This document shows positions 27,708 through 36,131 of a DNA stretch of 64,000 nucleotides, in pieces. A model generated the notes under the pieces. That model was not told the DNA's origin. It made no database searches and was given only the letters and a program-made list of their open reading frames with translations. Source of the DNA: Luteibaculum oceani (GTDB taxonomy: Bacteria; Bacteroidota; Bacteroidia; Flavobacteriales_D; Luteibaculaceae); NCBI RefSeq assembly GCF_007995015.1, contig NZ_VORB01000004.1, positions 238,937 through 302,936 on the forward strand. Direction: 5' to 3'. Position 1 is the stretch's first letter, and every line of letters begins with the position of its first letter. The position numbers and the translations under genes were made by a program.

Positions 27708-28883
27708 ATACTTTTCCATCCCACGCCAAATGGGAAAATTGATGCAATGTTCGCTATAATATTTGGCATTCGGAAAATCTTGACCAATTCTATATTTCCT
27801 ATACGACTGAAACTCTGGCACGCTGTACTCAATAAGAATCCCCAATTGAAAGCCATAGTTGCGATACTCCTCTACTATCGCATCCCTATCCTCAACCAAA
27901 GCAACACAATGGCTAAAAGTTACCCCCTCAAGCTGAGGTAAAAATCTAAAGCGTTCGTCAGCTGCCAATTCAAGCATCCAAGCTTTACTATTATTAACTC
28001 GCGAATCAATTATATCGTAATATCTACTTAACTGACTATGCCCAACTCTCGCCTCGAGGCTACAGGGTAATTGGTCCCAGTCGGAAGGGAAATAAATCTT
28101 ACCCTCATCATAATATTTTACAAAACGATCCAGAAATCCTTTTCTCTCCAACCAATTTACCAAACCATACACCACGGGATGAAAACTAATGGCAGTGGCA
28201 CTCATGTACAAAAACCGCTTGAGTCCCTTAAAGTGATTCTTTTTGAAATGTTCCTTTTGATATTTCCTAAGCGCTTCGGCAGTTTCCTCTTGGTTCGTTG
28301 TAACCATTCCACCAAAAACGCTGGTTATGATTTTGCTGATATTCGAACCAAAAATTGCCGCATCACCATAAGAGGTAACCAAATCACCTCCTAGGATTCT
28401 AGCTCCATAACTGTGGGCAGCATCCTGTATTACATAAATTTTGTGGCCATATTTATTTTCCGCATCTTCCACTATGCGCTGCACCCGTTTCACATCCATT
28501 GGGTACCCAAAAAGATGTGTAACCACAACTGCTCTCGTTTTAGGACCTATAGCCTTGCGCAACAGATCTGGATCCATATTGAACCCTTTTCCAGGTGCCT
28601 CGCTATCTACAAAAACTGGGATATTACCCGACAAAACAATGGCGTTCTGTACTACCACACAGGTATATGCTGGACAAACAATTTCGTCCTGATTTAATCC
28701 CCAAACCTTAAAAAGCGCATACAATCCACTTCTACCATGCGAGAACATAACTCCATGCTCACATCCAAACTTTTGAGCAAAGGCCCTCTCGTACTCACTT
28801 TTCGCGTTCTTTTTGGGCGTTAAGGCCGCAACAAAATCCTTTAGGGTCCACTGCGGTTTTAACCTTGGTATCAGTTTAATCAT
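27690..28883 (-). CDS. DegT/DnrJ/EryC1/StrS-family aminotransferase
   Basis: A 397-residue PLP-dependent enzyme that usually aminates a keto-sugar nucleotide. VVTHLFGYPMDVKRV and VIQDAAHSYGARI hold the residues that contact PLP, and the Schiff-base Lys is in FGSNISKIITSVFGG. It supplies an amino sugar or a related amino group for a glycan. It is the last of six minus-strand genes and overlaps the upstream toroid gene by 8 nt and the convergent membrane-protein gene by 18 bp. Confidence 0.87.
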   Translation of the reverse strand: MIKLIPRLKPQWTLKDFVAALTPKKNAKSEYERAFAQKFGCEHGVMFSHGRSGLYALFKVWGLNQDEIVCPAYTCVVVQNAIVLSGNIPVFVDSEAPGKGFNMDPDLLRKAIGPKTRAVVVTHLFGYPMDVKRVQRIVEDAENKYGHKIYVIQDAAHSYGARILGGDLVTSYGDAAIFGSNISKIITSVFGGMVTTNQEETAEALRKYQKEHFKKNHFKGLKRFLYMSATAISFHPVVYGLVNWLERKGFLDRFVKYYDEGKIYFPSDWDQLPCSLEARVGHSQLSRYYDIIDSRVNNSKAWMLELAADERFRFLPQLEGVTFSHCVALVEDRDAIVEEYRNYGFQLGILIEYSVPEFQSYRKYRIGQDFPNAKYYSEHCINFPIWRGMEKYLDPSE

Positions 28884-30435
28884 GCAGTTCGAATCTTACT
28901 AGATTACTTTCAAACTTTGGTAAACGGGTTAAGGCTGTGTATCCACTACTTGCCATGTGGATGGTTTTATACTTACCTGGGCGTAACACCTCGGCATTGG
29001 GCATTTTTTTTGACAAAAACTCTGTAACTAAAATTCCTTCTTCGTTGAATGAAAAATGACGTTTAACCCCAACTCCACGCAAAGGCTTTTTGCCCGTAAT
29101 CAACAAGCGGATTACTGCCTTTTTAAACCCTTCTCGCAAAGCTCTAATTTTAAATATTGTTAGGGCAAATAGACGGATCAGCAGAGTTTGAAAGTATGAA
29201 GGGTAACTCGTACCTACTTCGAATAATTCTGTTTTTATTTCCCGAGTCTTAAAAGATATGTTTGGAAGATACGACTGGGTTGAATATTGTTTTTGCCCTA
29301 TTCTTAAAACCAATCCCCCATCTTCTATATCCCATTGCTTTTTAACCCGATCAAACACCTTTAATACTCCGCCTTTTTTATAATTAACAACCGCATAATA
29401 AGTTTCAGTAGAATGCACATACAGTCCCGCCTCTGGAAAATCTTTATGGTAGTTTAACTCACCCATAGGGGGCTCAATTAACTTGCCGTTTTCCTCCAAC
29501 ATCAGTGCAGCATATGCAACCGAATTAACCAAAGGAATGAGATTTTCACGGTCAATGTTTTCAGGTAAAATTGCGGACTCACTAGTCCAGGATTGTAAAA
29601 GCTTTTCAGTGGCACAATACAGTCCCCTTTGCTGCTCTAATCCTACCAAACCACCCGGATAATAAACTTCCGTATTCCGCGATCCATAAATCCCTCCAAT
29701 ACTTCCATCGGGATGAATGAAATTTCTTAAAAATGCTATGCTTTTAGCTATGCTGTTATGCAAGCCATCGTCATTTAAAACTTCATTCGCCGCACATAAA
29801 TAATAAGTGCAAAGAGTTTGGTAACCGGGATCCGCAGATTCGTACTCCATATACCAGCCCTCCTCAGACTGGTGGTCCAATATTATTCCAAGAAGTTCTT
29901 CTCCTCTTCCATTTTTATCACCCGACAAATGATTCCATAATGCAATAGCCGCAACACCTGTTGCTAAATGATTGGAAATTATTGCATGGGTTTCATCGTT
30001 GTGGGTAATAAAATCAATTAGTGGACGTATGATTTCCAGGTAATCTTTGGTTTTGCCCTCACCCAATTCGGCTTTTAATCTATAAATGGCCGATAAAATA
30101 TCAAATGCCACCAAGGCCGTTACACAAAAGGAATGCTCCTCTGGAAAAGCTTCCTCAACCGATCCATTATTGTGTCTAATCTTGGGTATAGCACAAATAA
30201 GGGCATCTATTAAAAAGAGGGCGTCATTCTTATTTATCAATCCCAATTTTGCAGAAATGGCCAAACTGTGAGCCATACCCTGATAGGTTCCATTAGGGAA
30301 ATCAATGGTTTTCCATGCCCAATATTGGCGGTCGGCATATCCGTATTTTTCTGACATCGAATCCAAATTGATCATATTAACCAATCTTGGAAGCGATTTC
30401 TTTAATACACTTTTGTATGGATTACTTGTTTCCAT
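28876..30435 (-). CDS. Alpha-toroid protein of unknown function (heparinase/epimerase-like)
   Basis: A 519-residue protein with no signal peptide. The first 330 residues look like an alpha/alpha toroid of repeated helical pairs, with motifs such as DHQSEEGWYMEYESADPGYQ and HPDGSIGGIYGSRNTEVYYP. A beta-rich domain follows (about 340-480), beginning FPEAGLYVHSTETYYAVVNY, which resembles the C-terminal half of heparinase II/III proteins. It may act on a uronate-containing glycan, but catalytic residues are not certain. It overlaps both neighbours (8 and 14 nt), so it is part of the glycan operon. Confidence 0.6.
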   Translation of the reverse strand: METSNPYKSVLKKSLPRLVNMINLDSMSEKYGYADRQYWAWKTIDFPNGTYQGMAHSLAISAKLGLINKNDALFLIDALICAIPKIRHNNGSVEEAFPEEHSFCVTALVAFDILSAIYRLKAELGEGKTKDYLEIIRPLIDFITHNDETHAIISNHLATGVAAIALWNHLSGDKNGRGEELLGIILDHQSEEGWYMEYESADPGYQTLCTYYLCAANEVLNDDGLHNSIAKSIAFLRNFIHPDGSIGGIYGSRNTEVYYPGGLVGLEQQRGLYCATEKLLQSWTSESAILPENIDRENLIPLVNSVAYAALMLEENGKLIEPPMGELNYHKDFPEAGLYVHSTETYYAVVNYKKGGVLKVFDRVKKQWDIEDGGLVLRIGQKQYSTQSYLPNISFKTREIKTELFEVGTSYPSYFQTLLIRLFALTIFKIRALREGFKKAVIRLLITGKKPLRGVGVKRHFSFNEEGILVTEFLSKKMPNAEVLRPGKYKTIHMASSGYTALTRLPKFESNLVRFELHD

Positions 30436-31750
30436 ATGCTTTTAAAAATTCTAGGTAGGGATTTTGCCAATTATAATCGCTGCTGCACGTTCTAGGGTGC
30501 CAAGAAATAGAAATTGCGGCATTTTTACATGACATCGCCTTAGCCACAACAGTTTTTGCCTGGTCGAAAACATCAATACTTGAGTTGTCCGCATAATCGA
30601 ATAGATTAGAATCCATAACTACCTGCGGTAAAACCCAATAATCAAATGGTCTATTTTCTTTGTGATTCCAAGGGCGGTACCTACTGGCAACTCCCGCTCT
30701 AAATCCCACCTGATCATTCCATCCAATTGTAGAATCCTGCTTAAATAATTCTTGATGCACAAAAGGAGTGATTTGCTCGGTATAATTTAACCAATGCTGC
30801 CTCGTTTTGGTTACCGGTATTCCCAATGCGTGTTCCAAAATCTCCTTTTCTGCTTTTAACAGCGATGGATTTTCTGCACTAGCAAAACTACCATGCAAAC
30901 CAATTTCCCATCCATCCTGGTGCATAGCCTTTAACTGATCTTGAAGCCTCTTATTGGTGCTTATTTGATAAGATGGGTCTATTAACCAACTTCTAAATCC
31001 TTTATTTTTTGGTGCGTCGGCGTAAACATAAAACACCGAATTAACTCCATACTCGCGCTCTTTTTCTAGCCAATAATTAAAACACCAATAACTAGGCGTT
31101 TGTGTTAGAAACCTAAATGCCCTTGCCGCTTTTGAACCGGCCTTTTTAAAGTTTGGAAGTGCCTTAACCGCATTAAATGCATTAAAAACGGATTGCTTAA
31201 GCCTGAGCTGGATTGTTTTTTTTATGTAATCTAAATCGTGAGAAAACTCAATATTTGGCTTGGCACCTGGCTTAAATTGCAGAGATGGATAATGAGTTGT
31301 AAGAAGCTCCTCCAGCCAGTCAAAAATTAAATTGACACTTGGAGTTAAATACCTTTGACCATTGTTGTCTGGATGCAAATTTCTGTAACTTCTTACCCTT
31401 TTACCAGATAGCTCGGCATCGTATTCTTCCTTTCTGGAAAGATGCAAAAACGCATTCCAAAATAAATCCCATTCTCCTTTAGCTTCATATCCAAAAAAAC
31501 CACGAGAATGTTCTTTCATGCCACTGGGAAACCTTGCATGGGCATGACAGGGTATATTTAAAAATGAAGATTCGGAATTCCGCACACCATAAAAAACACA
31601 TGGTATTGCCTCTTCTTTAGATGGGAGATCCTCAACTATTTTAATTTCAAAATCGGCGGATTGTATTCTCGAAAATTCTTCGAGAACATAATTGAGCCAA
31701 GGCCAATTATGCGATTCAGATACTACAAATAGTGTGTTATTATGCGTCAT
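30422..31750 (-). CDS. Polysaccharide-deacetylase-like protein (copy 2)
   Basis: A 442-residue relative of the protein at 21436-22671. FSHDLDYIKKT holds the metal-binding Asp pair, IGLHGSFAS the His, DSTIGWNDQVGFRAG the mid-domain motif, and SWHPRTCSSDYNW the last His. The N-terminal 170 residues form a separate domain. The ATG at 31750 (MTHNNTLF) overlaps the asnB stop by 11 nt and is preferred to an upstream in-frame start. No export signal is visible. A glycan-modifying role is inferred from fold and context. Confidence 0.75.
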   Translation of the reverse strand: MTHNNTLFVVSESHNWPWLNYVLEEFSRIQSADFEIKIVEDLPSKEEAIPCVFYGVRNSESSFLNIPCHAHARFPSGMKEHSRGFFGYEAKGEWDLFWNAFLHLSRKEEYDAELSGKRVRSYRNLHPDNNGQRYLTPSVNLIFDWLEELLTTHYPSLQFKPGAKPNIEFSHDLDYIKKTIQLRLKQSVFNAFNAVKALPNFKKAGSKAARAFRFLTQTPSYWCFNYWLEKEREYGVNSVFYVYADAPKNKGFRSWLIDPSYQISTNKRLQDQLKAMHQDGWEIGLHGSFASAENPSLLKAEKEILEHALGIPVTKTRQHWLNYTEQITPFVHQELFKQDSTIGWNDQVGFRAGVASRYRPWNHKENRPFDYWVLPQVVMDSNLFDYADNSSIDVFDQAKTVVAKAMSCKNAAISISWHPRTCSSDYNWQNPYLEFLKAYGNK

Positions 31751-33629
31751 GGAAATTTTGAAGCCAGAGCTCAACATTTAAAGCTCCCCAGATATCTCTG
31801 CTAAATTTACTGGATTCGTCAATTTGTTTTAGCAATCCGTCCACATCAAAAATTCCGCGAGACCTTGCCTTTTGGGAATCGAAAATATCTTTCACAAAAC
31901 CTTTGAGATCTCCGGTTTGCATCCATTCATTAAAAGGAACTGGGAAGCCCATTTTATCTTTTCGCTCTACAATCTCTTTAGGCAATATGTTTTTAACTGC
32001 CTCAATTAGCATATGCTTTGTTTTACCTCCAGAAAATTTCATGGTTGGAGGCATTTGAGTGGCCAATTCAACGATTCTTCGATCTAACAAAGGAACCCTT
32101 GATTCTAATGAAACTGCCATACTCATCCTATCTTCTACTTGCAACAAGGTTGGAAGTAAAGTCTTCATGTCGAAGTAGGTCATTTTATTGAAAAAGGATG
32201 ACGATGCAGCCCCGTTAAACACCTCTTGAAAATTCCCAAAGATTTGCTCCTCGTTTCTTCCAGCTAAAAACTCACCCTGATAAATCTTATGTAAGCTCGG
32301 AGATCGATCTACCAGATGAAAATACCTGTGATCCATATCCTCAAAAAGTCCAGATGAAAATTGACTCTTTATCATAGGCACATATTGCCTTAATGATGGG
32401 AGATTGGCTATAATGGAATTTAAGGTTACTACGTGCTGTCCTTCCTCTTGCGTTTCGAAAATAGCTCCCTTTAAACACTGCTCTAAATAGGCTACCGCAT
32501 AGCGTGTATACCCTCCAAAGATTTCATCTCCTCCTTGCCCACCTAATACCACTTTTACATGGTCGGAAGCCAGCTTAGACACCATGTATTGAGGAAATAA
32601 TCCAGGTCCTCCGCCTGGTTCATCCATATGGTAAATAAGCTTGGATATGTTATCTATAAAATCGCTGGCATTGGGAAAAATCTCTTTGTGATCGCTTTTT
32701 ATTTTTTGGCTTACAATGCGAGCAAAATTACTCTCATCATAGGGCCCGTTGTCTTTAAAACCTCCGGTAAAAGTTTTTAACTCCCCATAATAATTCTTTG
32801 CCGCCATAACAGCTATGGTACTAGAGTCTATCCCTCCACTTAAGTAGGCCCCAACAGGAACGTCAGATCTTACCTGAATGGATAGGGAGTTTTCTATGAG
32901 CATCAATAGCTCATCAGCATATTCATCCTTGGACTTCTCGGTATTAACACGGTAAGAAGCATCCCAATATTTCTTTAACTCAGTAATCTCCCCACGGCCA
33001 TTCACTCTCATGTAGTGGCCAGGTTCTAACTTTTTCACCCCTCCAAAAAGGGTGCTTTCCCTTAAAACAAACTGAAAAGTTAAATACTCGTATAAGGCCT
33101 GGTGGTTTATTTCCTTCTTGTATTCTGGATATTGTAGGATGGATTTTATTTCAGATCCAAACACAAAATGGTCTTTGCTTTGGTGATAATAAAAAGGTTT
33201 AACTCCAAAATGATCCCTTGCAATAAAAGTCTCTTTAGATTGGGTGTCGTAAATGGCAAAAGCAAACATTCCGTTTACCAGATTCAACATATCCGCGCCC
33301 CTATCTAAATAGGTGTACAACAAAACCTCTGTATCCGAATAGGTTTTAAGCTTAAAGCCCTTTGATATTAAACCCTGTCTTAATTCAACGTAGTTGTATA
33401 TCTCCCCGTTGAAAACAATTACATATCTGCCATCTGCAGAGTAAAAGGGTTGGGCGCCATTATCGATATCAATAATTGCCAACCTCCTATGCCCCAAGGC
33501 TATATGCTCATCAACAAATTTCCCACTACCATCAGGACCACGATGCTCAATTACTTGCATCATGGATTCTACAATCTGGTGCTTACTTTCTGTATTGTGT
33601 TGAGATATAAACCCGGTAATTCCGCACAT
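31740..33629 (-). CDS. asnB: Asparagine synthase (glutamine-hydrolysing) family protein
   Basis: A 629-residue AsnB-type amidotransferase. It begins MCGITGF, so Cys2 is the glutaminase nucleophile after Met removal. The synthetase domain carries the PP-loop YLSGGIDSSTIAVMA near residue 265 and GGQGGDEIFGGYTRY. Enzymes of this type are common in capsule and exopolysaccharide clusters, where they may amidate a uronic acid in place of aspartate, so the Asn-forming role is not assured. It touches the upstream glycosyltransferase gene with no gap. Confidence 0.9.
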   Translation of the reverse strand: MCGITGFISQHNTESKHQIVESMMQVIEHRGPDGSGKFVDEHIALGHRRLAIIDIDNGAQPFYSADGRYVIVFNGEIYNYVELRQGLISKGFKLKTYSDTEVLLYTYLDRGADMLNLVNGMFAFAIYDTQSKETFIARDHFGVKPFYYHQSKDHFVFGSEIKSILQYPEYKKEINHQALYEYLTFQFVLRESTLFGGVKKLEPGHYMRVNGRGEITELKKYWDASYRVNTEKSKDEYADELLMLIENSLSIQVRSDVPVGAYLSGGIDSSTIAVMAAKNYYGELKTFTGGFKDNGPYDESNFARIVSQKIKSDHKEIFPNASDFIDNISKLIYHMDEPGGGPGLFPQYMVSKLASDHVKVVLGGQGGDEIFGGYTRYAVAYLEQCLKGAIFETQEEGQHVVTLNSIIANLPSLRQYVPMIKSQFSSGLFEDMDHRYFHLVDRSPSLHKIYQGEFLAGRNEEQIFGNFQEVFNGAASSSFFNKMTYFDMKTLLPTLLQVEDRMSMAVSLESRVPLLDRRIVELATQMPPTMKFSGGKTKHMLIEAVKNILPKEIVERKDKMGFPVPFNEWMQTGDLKGFVKDIFDSQKARSRGIFDVDGLLKQIDESSKFSRDIWGALNVELWLQNFHDA

Positions 33630-34496
33630 TTAGATGGATATTTTAGATGCCGTTTTTGTTTTTAATGCCCCGAGGTTAAACTCCTCACAAGCTTTTTCTC
33701 TGTCGGATCTGTACAATTTATTTAATCCCTTGTATTGTCTTTTCCAGCCTCCAAACGGCCAATGATACAAGATAGCCATGGTAAAATAACCCAAGGTAGT
33801 AATGGAGCTTACCATTTTACTTTCGCTCTCCTTCATGTCATACCTTAGTACAAAAGGCACCTCAGCAAAGCGACATCCCAGAATATTTAATTTTACAATT
33901 ACCTCTAAGGTTGCTGTAAATCCTAACCCCCGGAGTTGAACAAAGTTATTTCCAAAGATTCTAATAGAATCTTTAATTACTGGAGCTCTGTACCCTCTAA
34001 AACCACAAGAATAATCCTTTACACCTTTAATATTGAACATGAATTTCATGAACATATTAGCCGCTTTACTAATGGTTTTTCGGTAGGTATTTAGTCCTTT
34101 TTGATCACCACCAGGTTGGAATCGAGACGTATTTACAACATCATATCCTTCTAGGATCTTATTGTAAATATCAACTATGTATTTGGGGTCGTGGGTATCA
34201 TCCCCCTCCACTCTTATAATAACATCTTCGTCATCGCAAATAGAGGCAATGTACTCAAAACCATCTCTTTCCGTTTCTCCCAAACCACGATTAATTGGGT
34301 GGGTTAAAACAGTTAATTGGTTTGACGGATCATTAGCAAAATCCTCCAAAATTTCAGCTGTGCTATCGGTGGAACCGTCGTTTACAACCACCATTCGGTA
34401 ATCCAATTGGTGTTTCTGTAATTCCGTTTTAATCTTTGGAAGAAGTTTCGGAAGAGACAATTCCTCGTTATAGGCAGGTAGCAATAAATATATCAT
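33630..34496 (-). CDS. Family 2 glycosyltransferase, polyprenyl-phosphate type
   Basis: A 288-residue GT2 enzyme resembling dolichyl/polyprenyl-phosphate sugar transferases. IYLLLPAYNEELSLPKLL and VVVNDGSTDSTAEIL form the nucleotide-binding start, followed by IRVEGDDTHDPKYI with the DxD-like metal site. The C-terminal part has weakly hydrophobic stretches that may associate with the membrane. It lies between the methyltransferase and asnB in the glycan operon. Donor and acceptor cannot be told from sequence. Confidence 0.88.
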   Translation of the reverse strand: MIYLLLPAYNEELSLPKLLPKIKTELQKHQLDYRMVVVNDGSTDSTAEILEDFANDPSNQLTVLTHPINRGLGETERDGFEYIASICDDEDVIIRVEGDDTHDPKYIVDIYNKILEGYDVVNTSRFQPGGDQKGLNTYRKTISKAANMFMKFMFNIKGVKDYSCGFRGYRAPVIKDSIRIFGNNFVQLRGLGFTATLEVIVKLNILGCRFAEVPFVLRYDMKESESKMVSSITTLGYFTMAILYHWPFGGWKRQYKGLNKLYRSDREKACEEFNLGALKTKTASKISI

Positions 34497-34506
34497 CGTG
34501 GAAGGA

Positions 34507-35340
34507 TTACTTTTTTTTGAGGCTCAAATGTATCATAAAACCCAGTTTTCTGTGCAGCAACCTATGCAGAAAGCGTGGTAGTGGAATGGGTAGCGCGCGA
34601 GCTGGAAAAAAGAATAAATGTAATTTCTCAACCTCAAAATACGGCGCCACCATATCAATAAACTCTTGTTTGGAGTAGGATTTACCAATTGGATTATCAG
34701 CACCATCATAAAGGCGTGTTATTTCATCGGTATTCCCCTCGTTAAATATGGATTCTCTTCCTCTTCCTTTTAGTCCAGCTCCTAATTTGTGAAGCAACTT
34801 TCCTATCCACGAAATGGAAGACCAATTTCTAACAAAAAAATTCTTGTAATAAACCGATATGCTTGCAGTAGCTCCTGGTTTTAACACCCTTGCAATTTCC
34901 TCAACGGTTTTTTCTGTATTTGGCGTATGATGAATAACTCCCTGACAATTTATGTGATCAAAAAAGTTGCTCTCGTAGGTCATCGCCTCGGCATTTTGCT
35001 GGGCCAAAATAGAGTCCACTTCGTAGGTATCAAGTCGTTTACGAGTAACATCGAGTGCATTTTGCGTTAAATCTGCACTATGCATTTCTCCAACCTTCCT
35101 TTTTTGTGCAATTTCGATGGTCCAAAAGCCAACACCACAACCCAAATCCAGTACTCTTTTATTCTCTAGGTCTTTTGGAATATAGAGCTCATCCTCAAAA
35201 TTTCCAGCAAAAACATCGTCGTAATACACTTCCTTGTGATGCTCGAAAAAGGCTTTACTCCCTGGCTCAAATTGAGATTCCCCTGTAAAGAGAGGATTAT
35301 TTTCCCAAAACGACTTTACGTCATCTATGGTTTTCGACAT
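34507..35340 (-). CDS. SAM-dependent class I methyltransferase
   Basis: A 277-residue methyltransferase with motif I in RVLDLGCGVGFWTIEIAQ, an acidic motif near MHSADLTQNAL and the post-motif stretch VIHHTPNTEKTVEEIARVLK. This is a Methyltransf_11-type domain. It is the first gene of the six-gene minus-strand unit 27690-35340, 10 nt before the glycosyltransferase gene. The substrate may be a sugar or a lipid-linked glycan; this is inference from position only. Confidence 0.87.
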   Translation of the reverse strand: MSKTIDDVKSFWENNPLFTGESQFEPGSKAFFEHHKEVYYDDVFAGNFEDELYIPKDLENKRVLDLGCGVGFWTIEIAQKRKVGEMHSADLTQNALDVTRKRLDTYEVDSILAQQNAEAMTYESNFFDHINCQGVIHHTPNTEKTVEEIARVLKPGATASISVYYKNFFVRNWSSISWIGKLLHKLGAGLKGRGRESIFNEGNTDEITRLYDGADNPIGKSYSKQEFIDMVAPYFEVEKLHLFFFPARALPIPLPRFLHRLLHRKLGFMIHLSLKKK

Positions 35341-35387
35341 TATTTTCTTGGATTTACAGCAGCTGGGCTTCTTTTTAAAACAATCGC

Positions 35388-35395
35388 CAAAGATA
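35388..35395 (-). promoter_or_regulatory. Candidate -7 element for the glycan operon
   Basis: On the minus strand this reads TATCTTTG, a perfect TAnnTTTG match, 48 nt before the methyltransferase start. It is half of a near-palindrome (CAAAGATATCTTTTTG, 35388-35403), so the other strand carries a weaker copy facing the PIG-L gene. No good -33 TTTG is seen. Confidence 0.4.
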
Positions 35396-35507
35396 TCTTT
35401 TTGATCTGCTTAAGGGAAGTATTTACAGGCAAAAGCGCCTTAAAACTTTTTCTATCTTGCCCTCCCAAATAAGGAAGAGCTTCCAACGAACATTAATTTA
35501 CTGCCGA

Positions 35508-36131
35508 ATGGATACCATTTTAGTACTTGCACCCCATCCCGACGATGGTGAATTTGGACTAGGCGCAACATTGCATCGTTTTGCTCAAGAAGGCAAAAAT
35601 GTCTTTTATGCTGCGTTTTCTCCATGCATTGCTTCGGTGCCAGATGGATTTCCTAAGGATATTTTGTACAAAGAGCTTGGTGATGCTACGGGAAAACTGA
35701 GAATCCCCAAGGAAAACCTTATCACCTTTGATTGTGCGGTACGAAATTTCCCAGCAATTAGGCAGGATATTTTGGAAAGCTTGGTTAAGCTTAATCGCCA
35801 ACTTAAGCCAGATTTGGTTTTTATGCCAAACAGTAAAGACTTACATCAAGATCATCAAGTAATTCATAACGAAGGCCTCAGGGCTTTTAAAAAAACTAGA
35901 ATTCTAGGCTACGAACTTCCATGGAACGATGTGGCATTTGATAATCGTTTTTACATTAAAGTTACCGAGGAGAATTTAACTGCAAAAACGGAGGCCATCG
36001 CTTGCTACAAAAGTCAAGGATTTAGACCTTACACCTCAAAGTCCTTCTTTAGAAGCTTAGCGCAAATGCGAGGAATGCAAGCTGGAGAAGACCTTGCGGA
36101 AGCCTTTGAGCCTATTCGCTGGAAATACTAA
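35508..36131 (+). CDS. PIG-L family deacetylase
   Basis: A 207-residue LmbE/PIG-L-type zinc-dependent N-deacetylase. The start is set at the ATG at 35508 (MDTILVLAPHPDDGEFG), which puts the zinc-binding HPDD motif at residue 10, where the family has it. FMPNSKDLHQDHQVIHNEG carries the later His ligands. It would remove an acetyl group from a GlcNAc-type substrate. A TATCTTGC element at 35453-35460 could be its -7 box. It overlaps the convergent gene by 20 bp. Confidence 0.88.
   Translation: MDTILVLAPHPDDGEFGLGATLHRFAQEGKNVFYAAFSPCIASVPDGFPKDILYKELGDATGKLRIPKENLITFDCAVRNFPAIRQDILESLVKLNRQLKPDLVFMPNSKDLHQDHQVIHNEGLRAFKKTRILGYELPWNDVAFDNRFYIKVTEENLTAKTEAIACYKSQGFRPYTSKSFFRSLAQMRGMQAGEDLAEAFEPIRWKY

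Noticed and set aside
31740..33629. asnB as evidence for an amino-acid biosynthesis operon
   Set aside because: All its operon neighbours are glycan enzymes, so glycan amidation is at least as likely as asparagine synthesis.
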